Assembly (NCBI RefSeq): GCF_030552475.1
Contig: NZ_JAUPED010000002.1
Location: 124,001-188,000, forward strand
DNA length: 64,000 bases
Source of the DNA: Mariniflexile sp. AS56
GTDB taxonomy: Bacteria; Bacteroidota; Bacteroidia; Flavobacteriales; Flavobacteriaceae
Direction of reading: 5' to 3'
Shown piece after piece: positions 1 to 8,460 of the stretch. Made by a program: the position numbers and the translations under genes. Below the pieces are notes generated by a model that worked only from the letters and a program-made list of their open reading frames with translations, did no database searches and was not told the DNA's origin. Position 1 is the stretch's first letter, and every line of letters begins with the position of its first letter.

Positions 1-1262
1 AAGAAGGTCGCGATTTGTGGTTGCAACCTCTGTTAGATGCCGCTTCAACAGAGTGTAAAGCAGAAATTATGGATGCGGAAGATCCGTTGTTTATTCTATA
101 TACATCTGGTTCTACAGGAAAACCAAAAGGGATGGTGCATACTACCGCAGGGTATATGGTGTACACCGCGTATACGTTTAAAAACGCGTTTCAGTACCGT
201 GAAAATGATGTGTACTGGTGTACCGCCGATATTGGTTGGATTACCGGGCACAGTTACATTGTTTACGGCCCTTTAGCAAACGGAGCTACAAGTGTTATGT
301 TTGAAGGCGTACCTAGTTATCCGGATTTCGGACGCTTTTGGCAAATAGTCGATAAACATAATGTAACTCAGTTTTATACCGCTCCAACGGCGATTCGTGC
401 CTTGGCAAAACAAGGTGTGGAATTGGTAGAGAAATACGATTTATCATCCTTAAAAGTATTAGGAAGTGTTGGCGAACCTATCAACGAAGAAGCTTGGCAC
501 TGGTACAATGATGTGGTTGGGAAAAATAAAAGCCCGATTATAGATTCGTGGTGGCAAACAGAAACGGGTGGTATCATGATTACACCAATTCCCTATGTAA
601 CGCCAACCAAACCAACCTATGCGACTTTACCTTTTATAGGTATTCAACCCGCATTAATGGATGAGGCTGGGAATGAACTTAAAGGCAATCAAATTGAAGG
701 CCGTTTGTGTATCAAATTCCCATGGCCGTCGATTGCGCGTACCATTTGGGGAAATCATGAGCGCTATAGAGAAACTTATTTTTCAACATATGAAAACAAA
801 TATTTTACGGGAGATGGTGCCTTACGTGATGAAGTAGGTTATTACCGTATTACAGGTAGGGTAGATGATGTTATTATTGTTTCAGGACATAACTTAGGAA
901 CAGCACCTATTGAAGATGCTATTAACGAGCATCCAGCTGTGGCAGAATCGGCCATTGTAGGGTTTCCACACGATATTAAAGGAAGTGCTTTGTATGGTTA
1001 TGTAACGCTTAAAGATACCGGCGAATCTCGAAACCATGATAATTTACGAAAAGAAATTAATCAACTTATTTCAGATCGAATCGGACCTATTGCAAAACTT
1101 GATAAAATTCAATTTACCAACGGATTACCTAAAACACGATCAGGAAAAATTATGCGTCGTATTTTACGTAAAATAGCGAGTAAAGACACCTCAAACTTAG
1201 GCGATACCAGCACCCTGTTAAACCCAGAAGTGGTTCAGGATATTATGGATGAAGCTCTTTAA
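1..1262 (+). CDS. acs: Acetyl-CoA synthetase, C-terminal part (5' end outside window)
   Basis: Activates acetate to acetyl-CoA through acetyl-AMP, in the cytoplasm. The reading frame is open from base 3, so the true start lies upstream; a full enzyme has about 640 residues and roughly 420 are present. Visible motifs are the P-loop-like [11 protein letters not shown] near the start, [13 protein letters not shown], the hinge ITGRVDD, and [11 protein letters not shown], which carries the catalytic lysine that is controlled by acetylation in characterised Acs. The gene ends in the usual DTSTL-containing tail. It is convergent with the exonuclease gene and separated from it by a perfect palindrome. 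Identification is very secure from motif order and near-continuous resemblance to Acs. Confidence 0.97.
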   Translation, partial: EGRDLWLQPLLDAASTECKAEIMDAEDPLFILYTSGSTGKPKGMVHTTAGYMVYTAYTFKNAFQYRENDVYWCTADIGWITGHSYIVYGPLANGATSVMFEGVPSYPDFGRFWQIVDKHNVTQFYTAPTAIRALAKQGVELVEKYDLSSLKVLGSVGEPINEEAWHWYNDVVGKNKSPIIDSWWQTETGGIMITPIPYVTPTKPTYATLPFIGIQPALMDEAGNELKGNQIEGRLCIKFPWPSIARTIWGNHERYRETYFSTYENKYFTGDGALRDEVGYYRITGRVDDVIIVSGHNLGTAPIEDAINEHPAVAESAIVGFPHDIKGSALYGYVTLKDTGESRNHDNLRKEINQLISDRIGPIAKLDKIQFTNGLPKTRSGKIMRRILRKIASKDTSNLGDTSTLLNPEVVQDIMDEAL

Positions 1263-1271
1263 AAGAAATAA

Positions 1272-1307
1272 ATAATTGACAATTATCAATTGATAATTGT
1301 CAATTAT
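1272..1307. terminator. Perfect 36-nt palindrome, probable bidirectional terminator
   Basis: The bases form an uninterrupted perfect palindrome centred between 1289 and 1290. It starts 10 bases after the acs stop and overlaps the stop codon of the minus-strand exonuclease gene. As RNA it would fold into a long AT-rich hairpin from either strand. The position between two convergent 3' ends fits a shared terminator. There is no GC-rich core or long U-tract, so a protein-binding role cannot be excluded. Confidence 0.6.
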
Positions 1308-1972
1308 CTTTCTAACAAATACCCCCAATTTAAATGTTTGCGTTTGTCTAAGCGCGAAACTATCTTTAGAAATACTAAAGCCGTAATTAAAGCATCACCC
1401 GTAGCGGTGTGCCTATCTACCATAGGGACGTTTAGTTCTTTACACAAATCATCTAAGGAATACATTTTTTCTTTTTCCCTGTAAATAATGTGGATGGATT
1501 TTTTATATAAAACGCCCGTATCAATAAACTTGTTTTTTAATTTGCCTAAACCATGTCTTGAAAGCATTTCGTTCATCATGTTACGGTCAAAATTAGCATG
1601 GTGCGCAATTAAAACATCGTTTTTTATATAAGCTAAAAAGGTTTTTATAGCTTCTAATTCCGATACTTTTTCTCTGGAACCTGTTTTCATTAGGCCATGT
1701 ATTTTAACTGTTTCGGGTTTGAAAACATCTTGTTCTAAATACAGTTCTAAACTATTATTTACCTGAATGGTTTTTCCAACAAAAGATACAGCGCCTATAG
1801 ATAATACGCGGTCTTCTTTTTTATCGAAGCCTGTAGTTTCCGTATCAAAGGCTATAAAACGGGTATTTGGAATGGTGTCACCTTTGTTTTTCTTTTTACT
1901 AAAAGTCTCGAGGTAGACGTTCCAAAAATCGGGAAAGCTTTGTTTTTTCTTAAATAACCAATTAAAATTCAT
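1304..1972 (-). CDS. DnaQ-like 3'-5' exonuclease (DEDDh family)
   Basis: A predicted 222-residue single-domain exonuclease of the Pol III epsilon type. The DEDDh motifs are complete: FDTETTG (Asp43, Glu45), HHANFDR (Asp129), and HTATGDA (His188, Asp193). About 38 basic and aromatic residues precede the fold. It lacks any polymerase or helicase domain, so it is not obviously the replicative proofreading subunit. The gene lies 34 bases downstream of the cNMP/CBS/DUF294 gene on the same strand and is probably co-transcribed with it. Exonuclease plus DUF294 pairs are known near acetate activation genes in marine bacteria, but their joint function is not established. Confidence 0.9.
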   Translation of the reverse strand: MNFNWLFKKKQSFPDFWNVYLETFSKKKNKGDTIPNTRFIAFDTETTGFDKKEDRVLSIGAVSFVGKTIQVNNSLELYLEQDVFKPETVKIHGLMKTGSREKVSELEAIKTFLAYIKNDVLIAHHANFDRNMMNEMLSRHGLGKLKNKFIDTGVLYKKSIHIIYREKEKMYSLDDLCKELNVPMVDRHTATGDALITALVFLKIVSRLDKRKHLNWGYLLER

Positions 1973-2006
1973 GTGCTTATATGTTTAGTTTTAAGTTGGT
2001 TACCGT

Positions 2007-3926
2007 TTACATGAAATTCTTTAAATCGAATCGCATTTTTAAGGTTTCTTGAATCTCTTGAATGGGCTTAAAGCAGCGTTTTAATTTTAGTTTTTCTTCT
2101 TTGGTGAGCGTTTCCAATTCAATAAACTTTCCTGAGTTGTTATGCAACAAGCCTTGTTTTGTTTTAAACTTAGATAAGGCTTTAAATGCGTAAGAACAGG
2201 ATTGATACAATTCTTTGTTATTGGGTTCCATTTCGGCTAACTTCTCGAAGCGTTCTGCAGTATTGTTTATACCTTTTATATTGCTGCTTAAAATAAGTAA
2301 CCTGGCAGCATCAATTAAGGGCATTAAGGCTCTGCTTTTTATATTGAAAAGGTCTTTTTGGTCGCCGCTTTCTTCAACTAAAAACTGTTTAAAGAAACCA
2401 AAAGCAGGTGGGTTTTTAAGCGCATCCCTTCCTAAAAACTTAAAGAATAAAGAAGTCTTGCTTAAACTTGAATAAATAGAGTTAGATAATTCATCTACCA
2501 AATTATTATCGCCATAAACGCTGTTGTAATCAAAAAAGATAGACGATAGTAAAATGGCCTTTTCATCGGGGTTTAAAATCCAATTTTCAAACTGCAATTT
2601 CCAATTGGTAATAGATTTGCACCATTCCACATTACTCGCCATCATATTGGCTTCGCAATATTCAAAGCCTATTTTGTTTAAAGATTTCGTAACCAGTTTA
2701 GCTACTTCTAGAAAATAGGCTTGCGTTTCTTCGTATTTATCAGCTTCAACATCTTGAAACACAATGGCATTATCTTGGTCTGTGAAAAGTAATTGTTCTT
2801 TTCTACCTTGACTCCCAATGGCCATCCATGAAAAAGGGACTGGAGGTGGTGTAGGCATTTTTTTAATGGCCAATTCAATGGCACGAATGTTAATCGCATC
2901 ATTAATTTGAGAAATAATTTTTACGATGTGCGAAATAGGAATATTTTGTTCTAAATAACTTTTTAGTAAGGTATTGGCTTTAAGACGGGCTGTTCGTAAT
3001 TTTTTAGTGCGTTTGGCACGTTTTATTTCTTTTAAAATAACAGATGGGTTGTTACCCAAAGTTACCAAAACATCGTGTTGGGTTAGTACGCCAATAAGTT
3101 TAGAATTTACAGTACCATCTTTGGTAATACACAAATGCCCAATGGTATGTTTTATCATTTGTAATTGACCATCGGCAACTGTTAAATCCTTTTTATTGGT
3201 GATAACAGGCGAACTCATGATATTGGTCACCGAAGTCTCAATAGGAAATAAGCCAGTTGCTATCTTGTTTTTTATATCACTATTGGTAATAATACCAACA
3301 GGTTTTGAATCCTCATCAACCACAATTATACAGCCAATTTTATGGGCGCTCATAGTGATGGCAGCATCTTTTAACGAGGATTTAAAATCGCATGTAATGG
3401 GGTTTTTAGTATAATTAGCGGTTTGAAAACTCAGCACATCTTGCGAAGTACTAGGTAAATAATCAGAAAATATTTTACCTGTTTCTTCGGCCGTATAAGG
3501 ATCGTATGCGTTGGTTGCGAAAGCTGTAATTAAGAATTTATAAACACTGGCGTTGTTATTAGTAACCGCTTGGAAGGTGTCTATAGGAATGGCATACACG
3601 ATAGATTCTTCGTTGGCTATAGCTGTAAGTTTGTAATTCTCTTTAGCAATAAGCGGGCGAACCCCAAAAATATCACCAGCATCACTAATATTCACAATTT
3701 CCTGAGCGTTGGTCGCATTGGTGTGAAATGAGGTGATAGCCCCATTACGAACCATGTAAAAGTGCTCGTTAAAAGCATCGCCTTTTTTAAATAACGTATC
3801 GCCTTTTTCTAAATAAATAATGGAAACTTGTTTCGATATTTTCAACAAATCGTCATCTTTCAGAATATTAAAAGGTGGGTAGTTTTTTAAAAAATCGTAA
3901 ACACGTTCTGCAATAGAATTTTTCAT
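2007..3926 (-). CDS. cNMP-binding / CBS-pair / DUF294 nucleotidyltransferase-like protein
   Basis: A 639-residue cytoplasmic signalling-type protein. Order of domains: cyclic-nucleotide-binding fold (about 15-130), two CBS motifs (about 170-290), then a nucleotidyltransferase-like domain with IGSQGRKEQ and TDQDNAI (about 365-395) and a DUF294 C-terminal helical domain. The GS, RxE and TDxDN residues are kept, so nucleotidyl transfer to an unknown substrate is possible. CBS pairs usually sense adenine nucleotides, which would suit control by energy charge. It is the first gene of a two-gene unit with the DnaQ-like exonuclease, facing acs. The target is unknown; a regulatory role in acetate metabolism is inference from neighbourhood only. 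Confidence 0.88.
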   Translation of the reverse strand: MKNSIAERVYDFLKNYPPFNILKDDDLLKISKQVSIIYLEKGDTLFKKGDAFNEHFYMVRNGAITSFHTNATNAQEIVNISDAGDIFGVRPLIAKENYKLTAIANEESIVYAIPIDTFQAVTNNNASVYKFLITAFATNAYDPYTAEETGKIFSDYLPSTSQDVLSFQTANYTKNPITCDFKSSLKDAAITMSAHKIGCIIVVDEDSKPVGIITNSDIKNKIATGLFPIETSVTNIMSSPVITNKKDLTVADGQLQMIKHTIGHLCITKDGTVNSKLIGVLTQHDVLVTLGNNPSVILKEIKRAKRTKKLRTARLKANTLLKSYLEQNIPISHIVKIISQINDAINIRAIELAIKKMPTPPPVPFSWMAIGSQGRKEQLLFTDQDNAIVFQDVEADKYEETQAYFLEVAKLVTKSLNKIGFEYCEANMMASNVEWCKSITNWKLQFENWILNPDEKAILLSSIFFDYNSVYGDNNLVDELSNSIYSSLSKTSLFFKFLGRDALKNPPAFGFFKQFLVEESGDQKDLFNIKSRALMPLIDAARLLILSSNIKGINNTAERFEKLAEMEPNNKELYQSCSYAFKALSKFKTKQGLLHNNSGKFIELETLTKEEKLKLKRCFKPIQEIQETLKMRFDLKNFM

Positions 3927-3989
3927 TCAGTAAATTTATAATTCTTTTTTTAGAATGGTAAGCTTATTGTTGAAAGTGCTTGTTTTTAT

Positions 3990-4033
3990 GATAAAAAAAA
4001 ATACAACCTCGACAAAAAAGCGAGATTGTATTT
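3990..4033 (-). terminator. Rho-independent terminator of the FAH gene
   Basis: On the minus strand a 13-bp stem (arms 4021-4033 and 3999-4011, one G-U pair) with a 9-base loop is followed by a run of eight U residues (complement of 3993-3998 and onward). It lies about 65 bases past the stop of the FAH-family gene. Confidence 0.8.
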
Positions 4034-4098
4034 ATGTTGTTTTGCTTCATAATTCCATGGAATGGATAAAGCATATAATAAAAAAGTATCTTTTGGTA

Positions 4099-4713
4099 CT
4101 AAATCATTTTAAAATCTAAAAGCAATTCACCTTCAACAAAACACTGTAAATGGTCACCTTTATAAATTTCACCAGCACCAACAGCAGGTGTTCCTGTAAA
4201 AATTAAATCGCCAGGTTCTAGAGTCATGTATTGCGATGTAAATGCTATAATATCACTAAAGGTGTAAATCATTAAAGCGGTGTTTCCAACTTGTTTTTCA
4301 TCACCATTAATTACTAAATTAAAATTAATATCGTCCAATTTAGGAAAGTTAGCAACCGGTTTGAAGTTTGATATTGGTGCAGCACCATCAAAACCTTTAC
4401 CTAAATCCCAAGGGCCTTTAGTTTCTCTACAAGCATTAAAAACATCTTTAGCGGTATAATCGATCCCAACAGCAATTTCAGAAATATAAGAAGCAGCATC
4501 TTCTAGACTAATATCTTTACCTTTTTTACCAATTTTGATAACCAATTCAATCTCATAATTTAATTGATTGGTAAAGCTAGGATAAACCACATCCTTATTG
4601 TCTTTTACTAGACTTGATTCTGGCTTAGAAAATATAATTTGATTTCCTGTTTTGTTCGCACTAATTTCTTCTTTGTTACTTACGTAGTTTTTTCCGATGG
4701 CCAGAATTTTCAT
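4099..4713 (-). CDS. Fumarylacetoacetate hydrolase family protein
   Basis: A 204-residue protein of the short FAH family, whose members are metal-dependent acylpyruvate hydrolases or oxaloacetate decarboxylases. Family features include the IGKNY start, FSKPESSL, the metal-site region NYEIELVIKIGKK with two acidic residues, GIDYTAKD, KGFDGAAPI, and the ending LEPGDLIFTGTPAVGAG. It begins directly with the catalytic fold and has no extra domain. It is divergent from the alcohol dehydrogenase gene, with about 138 bases of shared promoter space. Which of the two activities it has cannot be read from sequence. Confidence 0.9.
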   Translation of the reverse strand: MKILAIGKNYVSNKEEISANKTGNQIIFSKPESSLVKDNKDVVYPSFTNQLNYEIELVIKIGKKGKDISLEDAASYISEIAVGIDYTAKDVFNACRETKGPWDLGKGFDGAAPISNFKPVANFPKLDDINFNLVINGDEKQVGNTALMIYTFSDIIAFTSQYMTLEPGDLIFTGTPAVGAGEIYKGDHLQCFVEGELLLDFKMI

Positions 4714-4851
4714 AATGTTTGATTTAGTTAAAATTTAGATGGTAAATTTAATAAAATAAGCAATTTAAAATCCAACTAATTTTAACTTCTTTATAAGCTG
4801 CCATTTAACGTTTTTTTTGTAACTTAAAATGCACTAAATAAACGGATTATT

Positions 4852-5859
4852 ATGAATAAAATTAACGCATACGCAGTAAAAGAAGCAGGCGCTTCCCTCG
4901 AAAAATTTCAATACGAATTGCCAGAAATAGGTAATGAAGAAGTAGATATTAAAGTCGCATATTGTGGTGTTTGTCATTCTGATATAAGTATGATTAACAA
5001 CGATTGGGGCATGAGCCAATACCCTTTAGTACCAGGACATGAAATTGTTGGGGAAGTCATGGGCTTAGGAAACGGCGTGAAAGGTCTTAAAATAGGTGAT
5101 AAAGTGGGTATGGGCTGGAGTTCTGGCGCTTGTATGCATTGTAACCAGTGTTTAGATGGAAAACAGCATTTATGTGGCAGTTCAGAATCTACTATTGTGG
5201 GACGTCATGGCGGATTTGCCGATGTGGTACGTGGCCATTGGTCGTGGGTAATTCCTTTACCAAAAGGTTTAGATATGGCAAAAGCGGGCCCTTTATTTTG
5301 TGGTGGAATTACTGTTTTCAGTCCCATTGTTCTATCTGGAGTAAAACCAACCGATAAAGTAGGCGTGATAGGTGTTGGTGGTTTAGGACATATGGCACTT
5401 AAGTTTTTAAGAGCTTGGGGTTGTGAGGTGACTGCTTTTAGTTCTAACCCTAGTAAAAAGGAAGGTATTTTAAAAATGGGGGCACACCATGTGGTAGATT
5501 CCACAAAACCAGAAGCTTTAGAGGGTATTGCGGGTACTTTAGATTTTATTTTAAATACTACCAATGTAACACTCGATTGGAATTCCTTTTTAACTACATT
5601 AGCACCACAAGGAAAGCTACACACTGTTGGTGCGGTTTTAGAACCTATGGCTATTCCTGCGTTTAGCTTAATTATGGGTGAAAAATCGGTAGGAGGGAGT
5701 CCGATAGGAAGTATTGCATTAACCAAAAAAATGTTGGAATTTTGTGTTAGACATTCTATTTATCCAACGGTTGAAGAATTTAAATTGGAGGACGTTAATA
5801 AAGCCATACAACATTTGGAAGATGGCAAAGCCCGATTTAGAATTGTACTAAAAGCATAA
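4852..5859 (+). CDS. Zinc-dependent alcohol dehydrogenase (YahK/CAD-like)
   Basis: A 335-residue medium-chain dehydrogenase that should interconvert aldehydes and alcohols with NAD(P)H. The catalytic zinc site is seen as CGVCHSD (Cys38, His42) and PGHE (His about 63); the structural zinc lobe has the cysteine set CMHCNQCLDGKQHLC; the Rossmann nucleotide loop is GVGGLGH near residue 177. The order and the NNDWG segment match the cinnamyl-alcohol-dehydrogenase-like group. Start ATG at 4852 gives the expected N-terminus. It is followed after 28 bases by a tiny basic ORF. Physiological substrate unknown. Confidence 0.93.
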   Translation: MNKINAYAVKEAGASLEKFQYELPEIGNEEVDIKVAYCGVCHSDISMINNDWGMSQYPLVPGHEIVGEVMGLGNGVKGLKIGDKVGMGWSSGACMHCNQCLDGKQHLCGSSESTIVGRHGGFADVVRGHWSWVIPLPKGLDMAKAGPLFCGGITVFSPIVLSGVKPTDKVGVIGVGGLGHMALKFLRAWGCEVTAFSSNPSKKEGILKMGAHHVVDSTKPEALEGIAGTLDFILNTTNVTLDWNSFLTTLAPQGKLHTVGAVLEPMAIPAFSLIMGEKSVGGSPIGSIALTKKMLEFCVRHSIYPTVEEFKLEDVNKAIQHLEDGKARFRIVLKA

Positions 5860-5887
5860 AAATTGTTTAATTAAAAAATTAATTACC

Positions 5888-5992
5888 ATGGCAAAATCAC
5901 AAGACGCTAAGAAAACCGTTAAAAAGGAGCCCCTTTTAACAGCAAAAGAAAAGAAAGCAGCAAAAATTGCTAAAAAGGCAAAACGCTCTTAA
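5888..5992 (+). CDS. Very small lysine-rich protein (34 aa)
   Basis: An ATG-started reading frame of 34 codons that begins MAKSQDAKKTVKKEP and ends in a KKAAKIAKKAKRS-like basic tail. Nearly half the residues are Lys or Arg, and there is no membrane segment or cysteine. It lies between the alcohol dehydrogenase stop and a strong terminator, so it is probably the last gene of that transcript. The composition suggests a nucleic-acid-associated or ribosome-associated peptide; that is inference. I recall similar short MAKSQ-type peptides in flavobacteria but cannot verify this here. Confidence 0.6.
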   Translation: MAKSQDAKKTVKKEPLLTAKEKKAAKIAKKAKRS

Positions 5993-6013
5993 AGTTTTAT
6001 AACTTTTAACATG

Positions 6014-6042
6014 AAAACCACTTTATTTAAGTGGTTTTTTTT
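6014..6042 (+). terminator. Rho-independent terminator
   Basis: A 10-bp stem (6014-6023 with 6029-6038), a 5-base loop and a T-rich run on the 3' side end the alcohol dehydrogenase / small basic peptide transcript. It overlaps an in-frame ATG at 6011 that opens the longest version of the next ORF, which argues against that start. Confidence 0.85.
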
Positions 6043-6080
6043 ATTTAATCTAATTCGTAGAATACACCATCTAGAATGGT

Positions 6081-6088
6081 TATTTTTG
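6081..6088 (+). promoter_or_regulatory. Flavobacterial -7 promoter box (TATTTTTG)
   Basis: Matches TAnnTTTG exactly and lies 30 bases before the ATG at 6119. It falls inside the N-terminal extension of the longest ORF, which supports 6119 as the real start. No clear -33 TTG is seen. Confidence 0.55.
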
Positions 6089-6118
6089 CATTTCATTTTT
6101 ATTACAAGCTATTTTATA

Positions 6119-7891
6119 ATGAGACACTTAAAAGCATCCTCAGAAACTACCAATAAATCAAAACCCAAAGTAACCATGGCGCAGGCCTTTAAAACCATTA
6201 TTTGGCCTAGGCGAAATCTGGTTTTTATTGGGTTGATTTTAATTGTGATTAAAAGTATATCAGGTTTAATTTTGCCTTGGCAGAGTAAGGTGTTGCTAGA
6301 CGAGGTGATACCCAATAAAGATTATTCGCAACTCTATACTTTAATTGCTATTGTACTATCTGCAATTTTAGTACAAGCGGTGACCTCCTTTTTATTAACC
6401 CGAGTTTTAAGTGTACAAGCACAGTTTTTAATTAGTGAATTACGTGCACAGGTTCAAAAAAAGATTTTGTCTTTACCTATTAGTTTTTTCGATAATACAA
6501 AATCGGGAGCCTTAGTATCGCGAATTATGAGTGATGTTGAAGGTGTTAGAAATCTTATTGGTACCGGTTTAGTGCAATTGGTAGGTGGTAGTTTTACGGC
6601 TATTGTGTCGCTGGTTATTTTAATAAAAATAAACCCTTGGATGACCCTTTTTGTATTCGTACCACTTTCAATTTTCGGATATATTGCGTTAAGAGCCTTT
6701 AAATACATTCGACCTATTTTTAGAACCAGAGGAAAAATTAATGCTGAAGTGACGGGGCGTTTAACAGAAACCTTAGCGGGTGTTCGTGTTATAAAAGCAT
6801 TTAATGCAGAAGAACAAGAACAAATTGTGTTTGAAAAAGGGGTAGATAAACTGTACCAAAACGTAAAAAAGAGTTTAACCGCTACGGCATTTATGACCAG
6901 TTCTTCAACCTTTTTAATAGGGGTTGCTACTACAGGTATTATGGGAATGGGTGGTTATTATATGATTCAAGGGGAAATGACTACGGGAGATTTTTTATTC
7001 TTCACCTTAATTCTAGGTTTTATGATTGCGCCTATAGTGCAAATGAGTAATATAGGTAGCCAACTTACTGAAGCATTAGCTGGTTTAGATAGAACCGAGG
7101 AGCTTATGAATATGACGGCAGAAGAAGATAACGAAGAACGCACTATTGAGCTAAAAGACTTAAAAGGTGAAATTACGTTTAAAGATGTCTCGTTTTCTTA
7201 TGATGAAGGTAAAGAAGTATTGCATAACATTAATTTTACAGCACCTGCAGGTTCTGTAACCGCCTTGGTTGGAAGCTCAGGATCTGGGAAATCGACGATG
7301 GCTGGTTTATCGGCTACTTTTTTAACTCCGAAGTCGGGGATGGTGACCATTGATAATCAAGATTTATCGAAAGTAAAATTAAGTACGTATCGCCAATATT
7401 TAGGGGTGGTATTGCAGGATGAATTTTTATTTGAAGGTAGCATTAGAGAGAACATAATGTTCCCAAGACCAAATGCTACGGAAGCCGAATTACAAAACGC
7501 GGTGAAAGCAGCCTATGTAAACGAATTTACCGACCGTTTTGATGATGGTTTGGAAACTTTAATTGGTGAGCGTGGTGTGAAATTATCAGGAGGGCAGCGT
7601 CAGCGTTTAGCTATTGCGCGTGCTATTCTTGCTAACCCAAAAATTATTATCTTAGATGAGGCTACTTCCAGTTTAGATACTGAAAGTGAAGCTTTAATTC
7701 AGAAAAGTTTATCTGAATTAATAAAAGACAGAACCACTATCGTGATTGCACACCGTTTGAGTACCATTAAAAAAGCAGACCAAATTTTAGTGATAGAAGC
7801 TGGTAATATCGTAGAACGTGGTACGCATCAAGAGTTGATTACTTTAGAGGGTAGGTATTACGATTTATACACGTATCAAGCGAAAATTTAA
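6119..7891 (+). CDS. ABC exporter, fused membrane and ATPase domains (MsbA-like)
   Basis: A 590-residue half-transporter expected to work as a homodimer in the inner membrane. The N-terminal half carries about six membrane helices. The C-terminal ATPase has Walker A GSSGSGKST, the Q-loop VVLQDEF, signature LSGGQRQRLAIARA, Walker B IIILDEATSSLD and the H-loop IAHRLST. Length and motifs fit lipid- or drug-exporting ABCB-type proteins. An in-frame ATG at 6011 would add 36 residues, but it lies inside a terminator and before a -7 box, so ATG 6119 is chosen. The DinB-like gene follows after 11 bases. The transported substrate cannot be told. Confidence 0.93.
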   Translation: MRHLKASSETTNKSKPKVTMAQAFKTIIWPRRNLVFIGLILIVIKSISGLILPWQSKVLLDEVIPNKDYSQLYTLIAIVLSAILVQAVTSFLLTRVLSVQAQFLISELRAQVQKKILSLPISFFDNTKSGALVSRIMSDVEGVRNLIGTGLVQLVGGSFTAIVSLVILIKINPWMTLFVFVPLSIFGYIALRAFKYIRPIFRTRGKINAEVTGRLTETLAGVRVIKAFNAEEQEQIVFEKGVDKLYQNVKKSLTATAFMTSSSTFLIGVATTGIMGMGGYYMIQGEMTTGDFLFFTLILGFMIAPIVQMSNIGSQLTEALAGLDRTEELMNMTAEEDNEERTIELKDLKGEITFKDVSFSYDEGKEVLHNINFTAPAGSVTALVGSSGSGKSTMAGLSATFLTPKSGMVTIDNQDLSKVKLSTYRQYLGVVLQDEFLFEGSIRENIMFPRPNATEAELQNAVKAAYVNEFTDRFDDGLETLIGERGVKLSGGQRQRLAIARAILANPKIIILDEATSSLDTESEALIQKSLSELIKDRTTIVIAHRLSTIKKADQILVIEAGNIVERGTHQELITLEGRYYDLYTYQAKI

Positions 7892-7902
7892 AAACAGGTA
7901 TT

Positions 7903-8421
7903 ATGACAATTTCAGACGTACAGCCCACCGAATATCATACGTTTTACAGTAATTACTTGGCATTAATACCCAAAGACAAGCTGTTGATTGATGGGTTTAA
8001 AGAAAGTGCTCAGGAGATTGTTGACTTTTTTCAAAACATGCCTATTGTAAAACTGAACTATGCCTATGCGAGCCAAAAGTGGAGCGTTAAAGAAGTGTTT
8101 CAGCATCTTATAGATACCGAACGAGTTTTTCAATACCGTTGTTTTTGTATTGCTCGACACGATAAAACGGCTTTACCAGGTTATGAGCAAGATGATTATA
8201 TAATGCCTTCAAAAGCAAAAAATAAAAGTATAGAATCGTTAGTGGAAGAGTTTAAAGCAGTGCATCACAGTTTTATAGTCTTACTTGACTCTTTAACAGA
8301 TGATGATTTACTATCTGTAGGTAATGCAAATGGAAACCCAATGTCTGCCAGAGCAGCTGCGTTCATTATTTTAGGCCATAATATATGGCACATTAATATT
8401 ATAAAAGAACGCTATTTGTAA
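7903..8421 (+). CDS. DinB-like (YfiT/DUF664-type) four-helix protein
   Basis: A 172-residue soluble protein of the DinB/YfiT superfamily, a four-helix bundle that usually holds a metal with three histidines. The expected histidines appear in VFQHLIDTER and in ILGHNIWHINII near the C-terminus. Members act as thiol-dependent S-transferases or hydrolases, often in stress or detoxification, though most are uncharacterised. It is 11 bases downstream of the ABC exporter and probably co-transcribed. It is convergent with the MFS gene. Confidence 0.85.
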   Translation: MTISDVQPTEYHTFYSNYLALIPKDKLLIDGFKESAQEIVDFFQNMPIVKLNYAYASQKWSVKEVFQHLIDTERVFQYRCFCIARHDKTALPGYEQDDYIMPSKAKNKSIESLVEEFKAVHHSFIVLLDSLTDDDLLSVGNANGNPMSARAAAFIILGHNIWHINIIKERYL

Positions 8422-8460
8422 ATAGTAGCTCGTTTTTAATAAGAAGCTAATACCATTATA

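Noticed and set aside
5205-5726. Long minus-strand frame opposite the alcohol dehydrogenase gene
   Set aside because: Antisense shadow of a well-identified gene.
6011-6118. Longer N-terminus of the ABC exporter from ATG 6011
   Set aside because: It would begin inside a terminator hairpin and span a -7 promoter box; ATG 6119 is better.
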